Notes: generated by a model from the sequence alone, not told the origin. A DNA stretch of 64,000 nucleotides from Pantoea sp. Lij88 (GCF_030062155.1 NZ_CP118269.1:1178001-1242000), one strand, 5' to 3'; shown: positions 44,796 to 54,097, counted from the first letter of the stretch. Made by a program: numbers and translations.

Positions 44796-46849
44796 TGTAT
44801 GAAGAGTCTCAGGATGTTCTTATAGAAGAAGTCAAGGTCTTTGATACCTTGCTTGGATATGTTAATGACAGAAAGCCATTTTATTTTCTCTCTGGTGCTG
44901 GTAGTGGCAAGACACATGCTTTGATAAGTTTAATAAAGAAAATAATGCATGATAAAAAATCGCAATTAGCATTATCGCGTCAGAAAATATTATGTATCAC
45001 CTATACTAATAATGCTAAAGATGAAATTATCAGCAGGCTGGGTGAAAATGACTTAGTTTATGTGTCTACAATTCATAATTTTTTATGGGACATGATTCAA
45101 CATCATATGGATGCTCTTGTTGTAATTCATGTTACATACTTGACTGATTTAATAAAAAAAAATGAAAGTGAGTTATTTTATGATGAGAATGACAAACCTG
45201 CATATCAAGTTTATAGGGGGTTAAATCAAGCTGAAATAGAAGCAATTACAGACTTTATTTTGGAAGATAATGAATCTTACTATAAAATGCAAGAACTTAA
45301 TGCTGGGGATTTTTGGCAAATATTAAATGATGAACTTGGCGAAGATTTGGGTAAAAAATTAAAAACAAACAAATCTCATGTGCTTAAAATATTTTCATGT
45401 ATTAGAAGGATCTATAATTATAAAAACTGTTTAAAAAACATTGCTGAAGGCGTTAGAGGTTATGACTTTATAGAATACAATATAAGAAATGCAGAATGTC
45501 TTTATAAGAATAGAATTGGCCATGATACGCTTTTACTTTATTCATATAAATTAATGGAAAACTATCCTTACTTTGCGAATATTCTTATCGACAAATTTCC
45601 GTATACCTTTGTTGATGAATATCAAGATACACATGATAATGTCGTTGCTTTTTTCAAATTAATTATAGAACGTTTGAAGCCAAGTGATTCTCAATATTTA
45701 ATTGGATTATTTGGAGATCCATCTCAAGAGATCTACAGTTCAGGTGGTCGAACTTCGTTTTTGACCCTCGATGAAGTTCATAAAAACATTAATAGAAGAT
45801 CACATGATCAAATTATTGATTGTATAAATAAAATTAGAGGGGGGCATCAGCCTATAAAGCAAGTTTCTATTTTTAGAAATAAAAACCTTGGCAGTGTTAA
45901 ATGTTATATTTATCCGATGTCAAAATGTAATAAATCAGATATTGAAGAAATAATTGATTCTTATCGGTCCGAATGGGATGTAAGTTTATCTAACCAAATG
46001 GCTTGTCTTGTGTCAAAAAATGAGATGCTTGCCGAAGTTTGTAATTTTTCAAACTTATATTCAAAAGTGAATGATTTGTTTGTTGCAGAAAACAAAAACA
46101 ATTATAAAAAAGTCAATGATGAGTTTGTTGTGAACAATGTTGATAAATTTGGTTCTTTTGCTTCTATTATGTATTCTTATTGTAAGCCTGCTTACTTGTT
46201 AAAAGTAAAAAGCGATGCTCCAATAATTGAATTGTTTCCAAAGCTTTATTTGCAAGAATGCACAGTTAAAGATATTGGGATGGCAGTGCGTAAGTTGAAT
46301 ACATTGAGTTATTGCAGCTTGGAAGAGTACTTTGTAAACCTATATGAGTTGTTTAACACCACCAAAAATAAGAGAGTTAAATCTTTATTTCAGTCTCTTT
46401 TACCAATCGATTTTGATAGTGAAGACGTTTGGAAAGAAAAGTTAGTCAGATACTGTGGTTTGAGAAAGGTTAAGTTTGATGACGAAGTATTCCAGAATTT
46501 TTTAAAGGTTGACTTTGATGAGATGATTCATTGGATGAAATACATCAATTCCAATAAAACCGATAGTCCAGTGAATGTCATGACATGTCACTCGTCTAAG
46601 GGACTTGAGTATGAAAATGTAATTGTATTTTTAAACGATAAGATGAACAAAAAGCATACGTATTTCTCCAGTCTTCTAAATTCGGATTTAAATGTAGAGT
46701 TGTCTCCTGACTTAGAAGAAGTTAGAAGGCTCTTATATGTGTCAACATCAAGAGCTGTTAAAAACTTAAGAGTTGTTCTTTTTTCTGATAATGAACTTGA
46801 GAAAGATAGTATTCAGAAAATATTTAATGATTGTGTTTTTTTTAGTTAG
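44792..46849 (+). CDS. UvrD/Rep-like superfamily 1 helicase (GajB-like)
   Basis: This 685-aa helicase shows motif I 'GAGSGKTHALI' (about residues 35-45), motif II 'FVDEYQDTHD' (about residues 272-281), a later 'MTCHSSKGLEYENVIVF' block (motif V region) and 'RRLLYVSTSRAVKNL' (motif VI). It overlaps the OLD nuclease stop by 4 bp (ATGA), giving a two-gene operon. In Gabija systems the GajA nuclease and GajB helicase act together to cut phage DNA or sense nucleotide loss. Both proteins here are longer than the best-known Gabija pair, so it may be a divergent subtype. Confidence 0.85.
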   Translation: MMYEESQDVLIEEVKVFDTLLGYVNDRKPFYFLSGAGSGKTHALISLIKKIMHDKKSQLALSRQKILCITYTNNAKDEIISRLGENDLVYVSTIHNFLWDMIQHHMDALVVIHVTYLTDLIKKNESELFYDENDKPAYQVYRGLNQAEIEAITDFILEDNESYYKMQELNAGDFWQILNDELGEDLGKKLKTNKSHVLKIFSCIRRIYNYKNCLKNIAEGVRGYDFIEYNIRNAECLYKNRIGHDTLLLYSYKLMENYPYFANILIDKFPYTFVDEYQDTHDNVVAFFKLIIERLKPSDSQYLIGLFGDPSQEIYSSGGRTSFLTLDEVHKNINRRSHDQIIDCINKIRGGHQPIKQVSIFRNKNLGSVKCYIYPMSKCNKSDIEEIIDSYRSEWDVSLSNQMACLVSKNEMLAEVCNFSNLYSKVNDLFVAENKNNYKKVNDEFVVNNVDKFGSFASIMYSYCKPAYLLKVKSDAPIIELFPKLYLQECTVKDIGMAVRKLNTLSYCSLEEYFVNLYELFNTTKNKRVKSLFQSLLPIDFDSEDVWKEKLVRYCGLRKVKFDDEVFQNFLKVDFDEMIHWMKYINSNKTDSPVNVMTCHSSKGLEYENVIVFLNDKMNKKHTYFSSLLNSDLNVELSPDLEEVRRLLYVSTSRAVKNLRVVLFSDNELEKDSIQKIFNDCVFFS

Positions 46850-46860
46850 TTTTATTTATA

Positions 46861-46894
46861 AAATGGAAACGATAAAGGATTATCATTTCCATTT
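46861..46894. terminator. bidirectional hairpin terminator
   Basis: A 9-bp outer stem (46861-46869 with 46886-46894) and a 5-bp inner stem (46871-46875 with 46880-46884), separated by one mismatch, with a four-base loop. It lies between the helicase gene and the convergent membrane-protein gene. Confidence 0.65.
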
Positions 46895-46906
46895 ATTTTG
46901 AAGTGT

Positions 46907-47536
46907 TTATTTATTAATTATTTTATCAAAGATTTTCATCCACCGCTTAAGCTGAAGCTCAGTATCCCGGATGCCTTCCTGTGAGTTGAAATCACCCTTT
47001 TGAGGAAAAAACATAACTCTCCATTCAGGATACTGCACATCGTCCACTGCGATGTAAAAGCCCGATTCTCTGAAATCATGGGTGCGGTCGAGTTCTTTGT
47101 TGATACCAGCTCGCTCTCTCGTAGTAGACAAATTGTATCGCCACTCTTTGATTGCTGAGAACGGATAGGTTTTTTGTTTGTTCTCTTCCTTGAGATGGAT
47201 AAGTCCTCTTTGCTGGTCGAGCTTCATAAAAGTGGAACCAAATTCATGACTCCACATCCCGTCTTGCTCGCCAAAATGGTCTCTGGTGCTGGCGTTCAAC
47301 TTCTTAATTCGGAATTTTTTGTAGGCAAACATCAAGAGCATGATGCTTGCGAAAATCCATACGATTGCAAGCTGGACCAACCCCTGAATTCCAGAGAAAT
47401 AGAAAATGACAATTGGAAGTGCAATAGCAATCCATACCCGTTTCATCATAAGGAAGTTGGGCTGTTTTACTTCAGTTGTTGCTGTCATAGGTTCGTCCAA
47501 GGTTAGTTTCTCTGAATCGAAGGCGCACGTATGCAT
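46907..47536 (-). CDS. hypothetical membrane protein (209 aa)
   Basis: The protein has two hydrophobic segments close together (about residues 33-48 and 50-70) followed by a soluble domain of about 135 aa with a beta-rich central part ('TFMKLDQQRGLIHLKEENKQ', 'SGFYIAVDDVQYPEWRVMFF') that could be PH-like. I do not recognise the family with certainty. The start is uncertain: the ATG at 47488 would drop the first 16 residues and still leave both membrane segments. A palindrome-rich region lies directly upstream. Confidence 0.5.
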   Translation of the reverse strand: MHTCAFDSEKLTLDEPMTATTEVKQPNFLMMKRVWIAIALPIVIFYFSGIQGLVQLAIVWIFASIMLLMFAYKKFRIKKLNASTRDHFGEQDGMWSHEFGSTFMKLDQQRGLIHLKEENKQKTYPFSAIKEWRYNLSTTRERAGINKELDRTHDFRESGFYIAVDDVQYPEWRVMFFPQKGDFNSQEGIRDTELQLKRWMKIFDKIINK

Positions 47537-47627
47537 CAGCTTATTCTGCTGATAAATCAGTGAGCTAGGTGGTTTCTCTTGAAGTTACATTACGGCTAGT
47601 AAACAGGGTCTAGCAAATCATTTATAC

Positions 47628-47701
47628 CGATCGATCGCTTTCTTTTGATAGTCAATGACTATCATGAATAGATAATTGATCAGTAATAACGATCGATCGT
47701 T
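47628..47701. promoter_or_regulatory. cluster of palindromes (operator or origin-like region)
   Basis: Within 74 bp there are CGATCGATCG (47628-47637), the 19-base inverted repeat TGATAGTCA-A-TGACTATCA (47646-47664), and the perfect 14-bp palindrome AACGATCGATCGTT (47688-47701). The region lies upstream of the leftward membrane-protein gene and downstream of the relaxase gene, so it may control the former or be a nick or replication site. Confidence 0.6.
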
Positions 47702-47784
47702 TTTATCTATCAATCTGATTTGAAATGAAAATATTTGTTGTGTTTAGCTTAGGGAATGATTTTAACTATCTGAAAACTAGCCGT

Positions 47785-48891
47785 TTAAAAAGGTTTAAAT
47801 TGCGGTTTTCTTGCCGAGTCTTGAGAATTTACCTCAGGAAACTCTGGTGTTTCAGAGTTGCCGGTTCGTATTGCTGTATAGATGACATTACTTTTGAGAG
47901 GATTGAGTATCGTTGAACTAACAGCTTTTAAACTGGCAACAAGCTCGTCGAGATAAGGTATCCATTGCAACCAGCGAGATCGGATATGTTCTCTGGAATT
48001 TGCAGTAAGGGGTATTGGTGTAGTTGTGGGAGGAACTTCAAGGGGATTCGAAACGTTTTCATTGTCGGCAATCGATTCAGGAGCAACAGCCTCTATTGGT
48101 TGAGTGACGGTGATTCGTTTACTCATGTTTGACCAACTGTATGCCTTACCGAGCTGTGATGCCTTAAAAGCGACTCCCTGATGCTCAAATGAAAAACCGT
48201 TCATCTTGCCAGTGGATGCGATGTTTGCTGTCGCTGATATGTTTTGCTTTTGTAATTCATATATGAAGTTTTCGATAGTGATGGTATCGAAGAAGGTAAG
48301 GATCGCATCTATAGCCTCTTGTATCACTTTCTTAGAAGCTTTCTCTCCGGTCCTTTCCTGCATCATCTTTTCGTTACGAGTGAGCTTCCTTTGCTTCTTG
48401 GGCGGTTCAGCAGGAGAGGGACCTTTCGTTTGAGTGAGTTTGTGGTCTCGCTCAACATCTTGGATTACACGGGTACTTATCAGATTCTCGTTCTTACCCA
48501 AGTAGAGCTGTCCATCTACTAAAACGTTTATACGGGAAGCAATGATGTGTATGTGCTGACCAGCTTTATCATTGTGTAGGACATAACAACGGAGATGAGT
48601 GTCACAGAAGCCCATTCTTTTCATGTAGTCGTCAGCAATGTTCCTCCATTGTTGAGTTGTGAGTGATTCACCAACAGGCAGACGAAGAGAGTTATGCCAA
48701 ACGGGTTTCGTTACATCCTCTCTTAGCTTCTGTGTTTTAACGAACTCGGCGGTCAGCTCGTCTACAGTAATGCCTACAAGATTGCCACCAATCACCATTG
48801 GTGCAGTCATATGATGTGGAGCAGGGGCAAGCGCATACGAGATGATTCCTCGAAAGTTCTTACCCCTTTTAATTTTATTCATACCCTTCAT
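47785..48891 (-). CDS. relaxase / mobilization nuclease (MobA-type)
   Basis: This 368-aa protein belongs to the MobP-type relaxases, which nick oriT and lead the strand during conjugal transfer. Visible motifs are the N-terminal 'GKNFRGIISYAL', 'WHNSLRLP' (about residues 65-72) and the metal-binding 'GQHIHIIASRINV' with His113, His115 and Arg120. The candidate nicking Tyr is in 'ISYAL' (Tyr19). The C-terminal half is hydrophilic and probably binds partner proteins. It lies 9 bp after mobC on the same strand. It shows that the island could be mobilised by a helper conjugative element. Confidence 0.88.
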   Translation of the reverse strand: MKGMNKIKRGKNFRGIISYALAPAPHHMTAPMVIGGNLVGITVDELTAEFVKTQKLREDVTKPVWHNSLRLPVGESLTTQQWRNIADDYMKRMGFCDTHLRCYVLHNDKAGQHIHIIASRINVLVDGQLYLGKNENLISTRVIQDVERDHKLTQTKGPSPAEPPKKQRKLTRNEKMMQERTGEKASKKVIQEAIDAILTFFDTITIENFIYELQKQNISATANIASTGKMNGFSFEHQGVAFKASQLGKAYSWSNMSKRITVTQPIEAVAPESIADNENVSNPLEVPPTTTPIPLTANSREHIRSRWLQWIPYLDELVASLKAVSSTILNPLKSNVIYTAIRTGNSETPEFPEVNSQDSARKPQFKPF

Positions 48892-48900
48892 CTTGGATGA

Positions 48901-49293
48901 TCACTTTTCAAGAGTCAGCAAAGCATCTCTTACATGCAACAGCTTCACTTTTAAAGCACTTACTTCCTGGGATAGTGGCTGAGCATCTTCGCCTCTGCGA
49001 AGCAGGAACGAAGTAAGATCGTTCAGTTTCTGTAGGGAACCAGTAAGCTCCTGCCAGGCTTCTTTGTTGATTTCGGGAACAGAAGGGGGAAGTTGCTTGA
49101 GAGCTGAAGATCTCAGCCAACAGCTTTTGCTGAGCTGTCCTCTGGACTGGTTTACTTTGCTCAGCTCAACCTCATTTAATCTGACAGTCACTGAGTGTTT
49201 GCGAAGACGATTAGGGGGTGATTTTTTAACGGCAGGGTCATTGGTAAATGTAGAAGGGAACTCATCGTCAAAAATAATATTGTGTTCTTTCAT
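48901..49293 (-). CDS. MobC-like relaxosome accessory protein
   Basis: This 130-aa protein has a ribbon-helix-helix-like section after a basic stretch ('RKHSVTVRLNEVELSKVNQS', about residues 31-50) and a helical C terminus, typical of MobC proteins that bind oriT and help the relaxase. It lies immediately upstream of the relaxase gene (9-bp gap). Position and size carry most of the assignment. Confidence 0.72.
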   Translation of the reverse strand: MKEHNIIFDDEFPSTFTNDPAVKKSPPNRLRKHSVTVRLNEVELSKVNQSRGQLSKSCWLRSSALKQLPPSVPEINKEAWQELTGSLQKLNDLTSFLLRRGEDAQPLSQEVSALKVKLLHVRDALLTLEK

Positions 49294-49433
49294 ATCAACT
49301 CCTTTTGATATTATTTCATTAATAGCATATCCATATGCTAACTATAATAAATACCACAAACGTCAATCGCGTCAATGGGTTGGGTTTGGTGTTTTTTTGC
49401 TTTGATCTTTCTTTTTCAACCGAAGGGCGGAAA

Positions 49434-49482
49434 AAGCAAGGCAACTCAAAGATGCGGAGCATCTATGAGTTAGCCCTTGCTT
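49434..49482. other. long hairpin near the mob genes (terminator or oriT part)
   Basis: An almost perfect inverted repeat of about 23 bases per arm surrounds a GGA loop: outer arms AAGCAAGGC/GCCCTTGCTT and inner arms around AAGATGC/GCATCT. It lies between mobC (starting at 49293) and the 3' end of the 172-aa gene at 49494. It could terminate the 172-aa gene's transcript or belong to oriT. Confidence 0.6.
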
Positions 49483-49493
49483 AAATAACAATT

Positions 49494-50012
49494 TCATTTT
49501 TTTAATTTAGAAGTTGTTATTTTATTTTCTGTCATAGTGTTTACGGGAAACATTATTTTGAAATCGCTGATGAGGTTTTCTCTAAAATCAAAGGCCTGAT
49601 CTAATATGCTATTTTTACAAGCATCTAAAAAAAGACTATTTTTATATTCCGGTTCTAATTTATCTAATTTCATCGCCTCTACTTGAAAATCGAATTTTTC
49701 AAAATCTTCAATGCTAGAGTAATTAAATTCGTAGTCTTCAGAGCTATTAGACTCTAAACTTGAAAGTTTGAAGAGTAACAACGCGTCGGGGCTTTTAACT
49801 TGATTAAGTTCGTTTACTTTCATAATTCCTGAAGCACAGTCGAAAAATGTCTTAACTACTTTTTTCGCTTGTTTGTCATAAATCATATAGACACTTACGA
49901 AACCTGAAGGGCATAAACTCTCTTCTTTAAAAATATTTAGTATAGTAGGAGGAAATGGAAGGAAAAAATCGGGTATGCAAACTCGTAAAAGGACAAAATG
50001 ATTAGCAGACAT
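49494..50012 (-). CDS. hypothetical protein (172 aa)
   Basis: This acidic soluble protein opens 'MSANHFVLLRVCIPDFFLPF' and has a Ser/Glu-rich centre ('SSLESNSSEDYEFNYSSIED'). There is no recognised motif. It is divergent from the 204-aa gene and kinase operon on the right, with only about 125 bp between the starts, so the two may share control. Very AT-rich. Confidence 0.45.
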   Translation of the reverse strand: MSANHFVLLRVCIPDFFLPFPPTILNIFKEESLCPSGFVSVYMIYDKQAKKVVKTFFDCASGIMKVNELNQVKSPDALLLFKLSSLESNSSEDYEFNYSSIEDFEKFDFQVEAMKLDKLEPEYKNSLFLDACKNSILDQAFDFRENLISDFKIMFPVNTMTENKITTSKLKK

Positions 50013-50138
50013 ATAGTTCTCACATATATAAGTTTAGGAGCAATAATAATAGACTCTTTGCAATCAATTATCAAACAAAGTTTAAAGTATTGACTTTTTT
50101 TTGTTGTCTGTTAATTAGATTTAAAAAGGGAAAATATT

Positions 50139-50753
50139 ATGATATTAGAGAGTGAATGCAATTCTCAGATTACAGATCTTATAAAGAAACTAATCAAAGT
50201 AAATTCGCATAATAAAATATACTTGAATAATCAAGATGCTATTTACTTGAATAATACTAAATATATGGTTATAAGGTCATGTAATTTGGATCTAAATAGA
50301 GATTTTTTTGGTGATAACTTTGAATTAATCAAAAGAATTATTTCGCTTAAAAAAGAACTCAATATAGAAGAACTCTATTTTGAGTTTTTTAAAAATGGAA
50401 GCTATGTGATTAAATGCCCCAAAAAAAACGAAGCATTAAAATTGAAGTATCTTCATGAAATAGAGAATGATTGTTTTATCAATTCTTTCATTGATAGGTG
50501 CAAAAATAAAGATGAGCGTTTCTTAAAGAGTATGGATAGAATGTTATCTCTTCATGAGATAAAGAAATCACTTTACATATTACAATATTTATTTGCCTAT
50601 GATGCCGTTGAACCTACAGTAGCCAAAAAACTTTTGAATACCTTCATTCAAACGCTTCTTGATTGCAATCATAAGTGTATTGAAAAGAATAATTTCAGAT
50701 ACATCAGCTCTGCTGTAATTAATGTTTTCTCTTTGGAGTTCTTCGAAATCTAG
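50139..50753 (+). CDS. hypothetical protein (204 aa) upstream of the kinase
   Basis: This Lys/Asn-rich soluble protein is predicted beta-rich in the first half ('NKIYLNNQDAIYLNNTKYMV') and helical in the second ('MLSLHEIKKSLYILQYLFAY'). AAAGGGA lies upstream of the ATG. It is followed by the kinase gene after about 110 bp in the same direction and may belong to that system. I do not recognise a family. Confidence 0.45.
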   Translation: MILESECNSQITDLIKKLIKVNSHNKIYLNNQDAIYLNNTKYMVIRSCNLDLNRDFFGDNFELIKRIISLKKELNIEELYFEFFKNGSYVIKCPKKNEALKLKYLHEIENDCFINSFIDRCKNKDERFLKSMDRMLSLHEIKKSLYILQYLFAYDAVEPTVAKKLLNTFIQTLLDCNHKCIEKNNFRYISSAVINVFSLEFFEI

Positions 50754-50866
50754 TTATGTCATAACATGATGTTTTTTAAAGAATTTTAATTTTTTTGGAA
50801 TGTTTTTTTGTTAATCTTTACTTATGCTTTAATTTGAGTAAGAATGTTCCTAAAAAAGGAGCTTAT

Positions 50867-51949
50867 ATGACTGAAATGCTTAGCCCAGCTAACTCTCTGG
50901 AAGGAAAGACTTTAAATGATAAATGGCATGTTAATAGAAAACTCAATAACAAAGAAAATGGAGTTCAGGGAACCGGAGGGAATTTTTCTGTTTCTTACAT
51001 CGTCAGTGACCTTGAAAACGGAAAAGAGTATTTTTTGAAAGCTTTTGATTTTTCTAATATTTTGAAGGAATCTGCGGAGAAAAAAAGAAATGTAATGGCT
51101 GATTTGCATACTTTAACAACTATCTACCAGTTTGAAAATCAGCTTCATAAAATATGTGATTCTAAAAGACTTAGAAAAATCGTCAAAGTTTTAGATGCTG
51201 GTGATGAGTATGTAGAAAACGACTTTATGAAAGTTGTACCATACCTTGTTCTAGAACTTGCAGATCAAGGAGACATAAGGAAATACCTTTCTACATCTGC
51301 TGAAATATCGATTCTTGCTAAGTTACAACATTTGAAAGATGTTGCATTAGGTCTTATACAGCTTCACAATTCAAGCATAGCTCATCAAGATATTAAACCA
51401 TCTAACATAATGATTTTTAGCGAATTGGGTGCAAAAATTGGAGATTTAGGACGGGCCAGTCTTAAAGGCCAACCACAGTTGCATGATGGGTATAGTATCG
51501 CCGGAGATCCCTCTTATGCGCCTCCTGAACAAATCTACGGTTACACTGTTAATGAATGGTTCGATAGGAGACAACGATGTGATTTGTATCAGTTTGGTTC
51601 CCTAATTACTTTCCTATTTACAGGCTCAACACTTAATACACTTTTAAAACTAATGCTTTCTCCTGATGTTGCCCCTGAGGCTTGGGGAGGAAAAGGTAAT
51701 TCTTATGAGCTATCATTACCTCATCTTGAGCAAGCTTTTGAGAAAATATTGGCTGAGTTTAATGTCATTGAACCAAAATGGATGTCTAAGAAGTTGAATG
51801 ACATAGTTTATCAATGTAGTCATCCTAATTACAAATTACGAGGTTCATCTAAAACCATAACTATGAAGAACCCAGTTTTAGGCATCGAACGATTCGTAAG
51901 TGACTTTGACCTGATGCTTAAAAAAATGAAACTCGAAGGCATTAAGTGA
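50867..51949 (+). CDS. Ser/Thr protein kinase (eukaryotic-like)
   Basis: The ATG at 50867 with AAAGGAG five bases upstream gives 360 aa; an upstream ATG (50795) would add 24 residues without support. It is a complete Hanks-type kinase: glycine-rich loop 'GTGGNFSVSYIV' (35-46), Lys58, 'HQDIKPSN' (173-180) with catalytic Asp175, Lys177 and Asn180, 'GDLG' (192-195) replacing DFG, and 'PPE' for the APE motif. There is no transmembrane segment or sensor domain, so it is cytosolic. The repeat-protein gene 9 bp downstream probably supplies sensing or a substrate. Its place among defence genes suggests an infection-triggered kinase. Confidence 0.88.
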   Translation: MTEMLSPANSLEGKTLNDKWHVNRKLNNKENGVQGTGGNFSVSYIVSDLENGKEYFLKAFDFSNILKESAEKKRNVMADLHTLTTIYQFENQLHKICDSKRLRKIVKVLDAGDEYVENDFMKVVPYLVLELADQGDIRKYLSTSAEISILAKLQHLKDVALGLIQLHNSSIAHQDIKPSNIMIFSELGAKIGDLGRASLKGQPQLHDGYSIAGDPSYAPPEQIYGYTVNEWFDRRQRCDLYQFGSLITFLFTGSTLNTLLKLMLSPDVAPEAWGGKGNSYELSLPHLEQAFEKILAEFNVIEPKWMSKKLNDIVYQCSHPNYKLRGSSKTITMKNPVLGIERFVSDFDLMLKKMKLEGIK

Positions 51950-51958
51950 GAATATGAA

Positions 51959-53602
51959 ATGAGTGTCTTTAAAAAAATTGATAGGCGAGACTTGATACCT
52001 ATATGGAAGAACTCAAATGAAGTTTCTTCTGTTGAGTTTACGGCTGTTAAATCAAAAATTTCACCTGAAATGTCTACTTCATATTTTGAAGAGTTGATGA
52101 AGGATTTTGAATATAATAGAAATGTTGGAGTGGGTGCGGAACTGATTAATATAGCTATTCTCACTAATAATGAATTTAAAGTTCATCATGTTGCTGATTT
52201 TATTTTAAAGAATAAATATTCACCGTTAAGACTGAAAGATTTAGCTAAACATATTTTAGACGGTAATGCTTTTTTTCCCTTAGAGTCTATAGCTCATAAT
52301 GCTGAAGATGACATTCGTTTAAAACGAAGTTGGTTGAAGGAACATCCGAAAGATTCTTTAAGCTGGATTGATTTAGGTAGGGCTTTTGTATCTATCGGAG
52401 AACATGAATCTGCAAGAAGAAGTATTTTAACTGGTTTGCAACTTTCTAATAATCATCGTTGGGTCTCAAGAGTTTCCTCAAGATTTTTTATAAGTATAAA
52501 TGAAAATGATATTGCTCATAAAATTCTTAAGCGTAATCCCAACTTAACTTCTGATCCTTGGCTTTTATCTGCGGAAATTGCAGTTGCAAAAAGTAATGGT
52601 CGCAGTCCTCAAAACTGGAAAATTGCAAAGAGATTATCCGAGACCATTCAATCAGAATTCCATCTTACAGAATTAAACAGTTGCTTAGCTTCTCTTGAAC
52701 TATTAGAAGGGAATCAAAAGAAAGCGAAACCCCTATTTGTCAAATCTCTAAGACATCCAAATTCTAATGTTTTAGCCCAAGCTAAATGGGCTGAAAGGAT
52801 TAGTGATCTTAAAAATTTAGTAGATGATGATGTTTTAAAAAAACAAAAATACTCAAATGAAGCAAAATGTTGGGCTTATTATGCTGACTGTGATATGGAG
52901 TCTGCTTTAAAATATTCATTGTTATGGCAAGAAGAAGAACCCTATACTTGTGAGCCTGCTATATTGAGTAGTTATTTAGCAAGTTTGCTCGATAGATATG
53001 ATGAAATGATAAATATTGTAAAGAAAGGTTTAGTTGTAGAGCCTGAAAATGAAACTTTGATGTTGAATAAATATTTTGCTGAAGCTTCGTTGGCTGAAAT
53101 CAATAATAAAGAAATAGGTTTGGAGATCGTAGGTCCAGTTTTAAAGTATATTGATAAAGCGTCCCACTCTAATGATAAAGGGATAATTGCACATGCTTAT
53201 GCTAATATTGGTTTCATATTTTATAAATTGAAGGATTTTAATGCAGGTAGAGAGTGGTATGAAAAAGCTATTAATATGTTTCTATCTATAAATCATCCTT
53301 CGCAAGTTTTGGCTGAAATAAATCATCTCAGGGAAGCAATTATTTCAGAATCACCTTGGGCTGATGATCTATTCGAATCTATCAACAAGAAAATAGGTAA
53401 AGGAGGAGTCTGGAATGACCCTGCGATAAGGTTTTATATGCCTAAACTTGCTAAGATAAAAAGAGATCCATCCAACTGGAGAGTTCTGTTAACAGAGTCG
53501 CACGATATTTCAACCAAGACTGTTCTTGTGAATAAGAAAATAACGAAGTTTAATTTCAGTAGGAACAACCCAACTATATGGATAAGCAATAAGAAAAAAT
53601 AA
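51959..53602 (+). CDS. TPR-like helical-repeat protein paired with the kinase
   Basis: This 547-aa soluble protein consists largely of helical repeats. TPR-like units can be seen near residues 125-160 ('WLKEHPKDSLSWIDLGRAFV') and 420-460 ('GIIAHAYANIGFIFYKLKDF', 'GREWYEKAINMFL'). The first 100 residues and the last 60 are not repeat-like. It starts 9 bp after the kinase gene, so the two are an operon. I infer a scaffold, sensor or substrate of the kinase; the sequence shows no catalytic motif. Confidence 0.7.
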   Translation: MSVFKKIDRRDLIPIWKNSNEVSSVEFTAVKSKISPEMSTSYFEELMKDFEYNRNVGVGAELINIAILTNNEFKVHHVADFILKNKYSPLRLKDLAKHILDGNAFFPLESIAHNAEDDIRLKRSWLKEHPKDSLSWIDLGRAFVSIGEHESARRSILTGLQLSNNHRWVSRVSSRFFISINENDIAHKILKRNPNLTSDPWLLSAEIAVAKSNGRSPQNWKIAKRLSETIQSEFHLTELNSCLASLELLEGNQKKAKPLFVKSLRHPNSNVLAQAKWAERISDLKNLVDDDVLKKQKYSNEAKCWAYYADCDMESALKYSLLWQEEEPYTCEPAILSSYLASLLDRYDEMINIVKKGLVVEPENETLMLNKYFAEASLAEINNKEIGLEIVGPVLKYIDKASHSNDKGIIAHAYANIGFIFYKLKDFNAGREWYEKAINMFLSINHPSQVLAEINHLREAIISESPWADDLFESINKKIGKGGVWNDPAIRFYMPKLAKIKRDPSNWRVLLTESHDISTKTVLVNKKITKFNFSRNNPTIWISNKKK

Positions 53603-53605
53603 ATT

Positions 53606-53640
53606 AAATCTAGCCCTTATTTTCTGTTAGGGCTAAATTT
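53606..53640 (+). terminator. terminator after the kinase operon
   Basis: TAGCCCT (53611-53617) pairs with AGGGCTA (53629-53635) around an 11-base loop, flanked by AAAT on the left and AATTT on the right. It lies just after the repeat-protein stop at 53602. Confidence 0.6.
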
Positions 53641-54097
53641 AAAATATTTGACAAGTTTGATGAATCATCAAGAGCGGTTCTCCACTCTTCATATCAAAAC
53701 CTTTTAGCTTGTGATTTAGGCATCTCTCTACTACATGTGGAGAAATGGACAGTAAAACAAGTTTACCTCCGACTCGTTTTCCTCAGATCGTAGACTATAA
53801 AATACTGAATGTTTCCCAAGACATTTGGAGGTTGCTTTTTTCGACCGTGTTCAATCCCGAACAGCTTCACTATGGCTCTGATGACAATGTTTTTCTTATA
53901 TGTTGGGGTTTATTTAAACGGCGATTAAGAAGATATAGGGAGAAACCCATGCTCTGATCTTTAGCTTTTCCAAAAGCTCAATAGCGAGCGGAGAAAACGG
54001 GATAACGAACTTCTCACCTGATTTACTCCTTTCTTTTAGTAAAAAACCATTTTTTGTCGTCTAACTATATTTTGACAACAGATTCTCTATAAGCTCA
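53641..54097. other. intergenic stretch, no convincing gene
   Basis: These roughly 450 bases lie between the kinase operon and the end of the integrase gene. One 70-codon ATG frame (53745-53957) has only a poorly spaced ribosome-binding site and no family resemblance; it may be a relic. Nothing else stands out. Confidence 0.35.

Noticed and set aside
53745..53957. 70-codon ATG frame before the integrase
   Set aside because: The purine-rich site is too close to the ATG and the translation resembles nothing; possibly a relic, but not supported as a gene.
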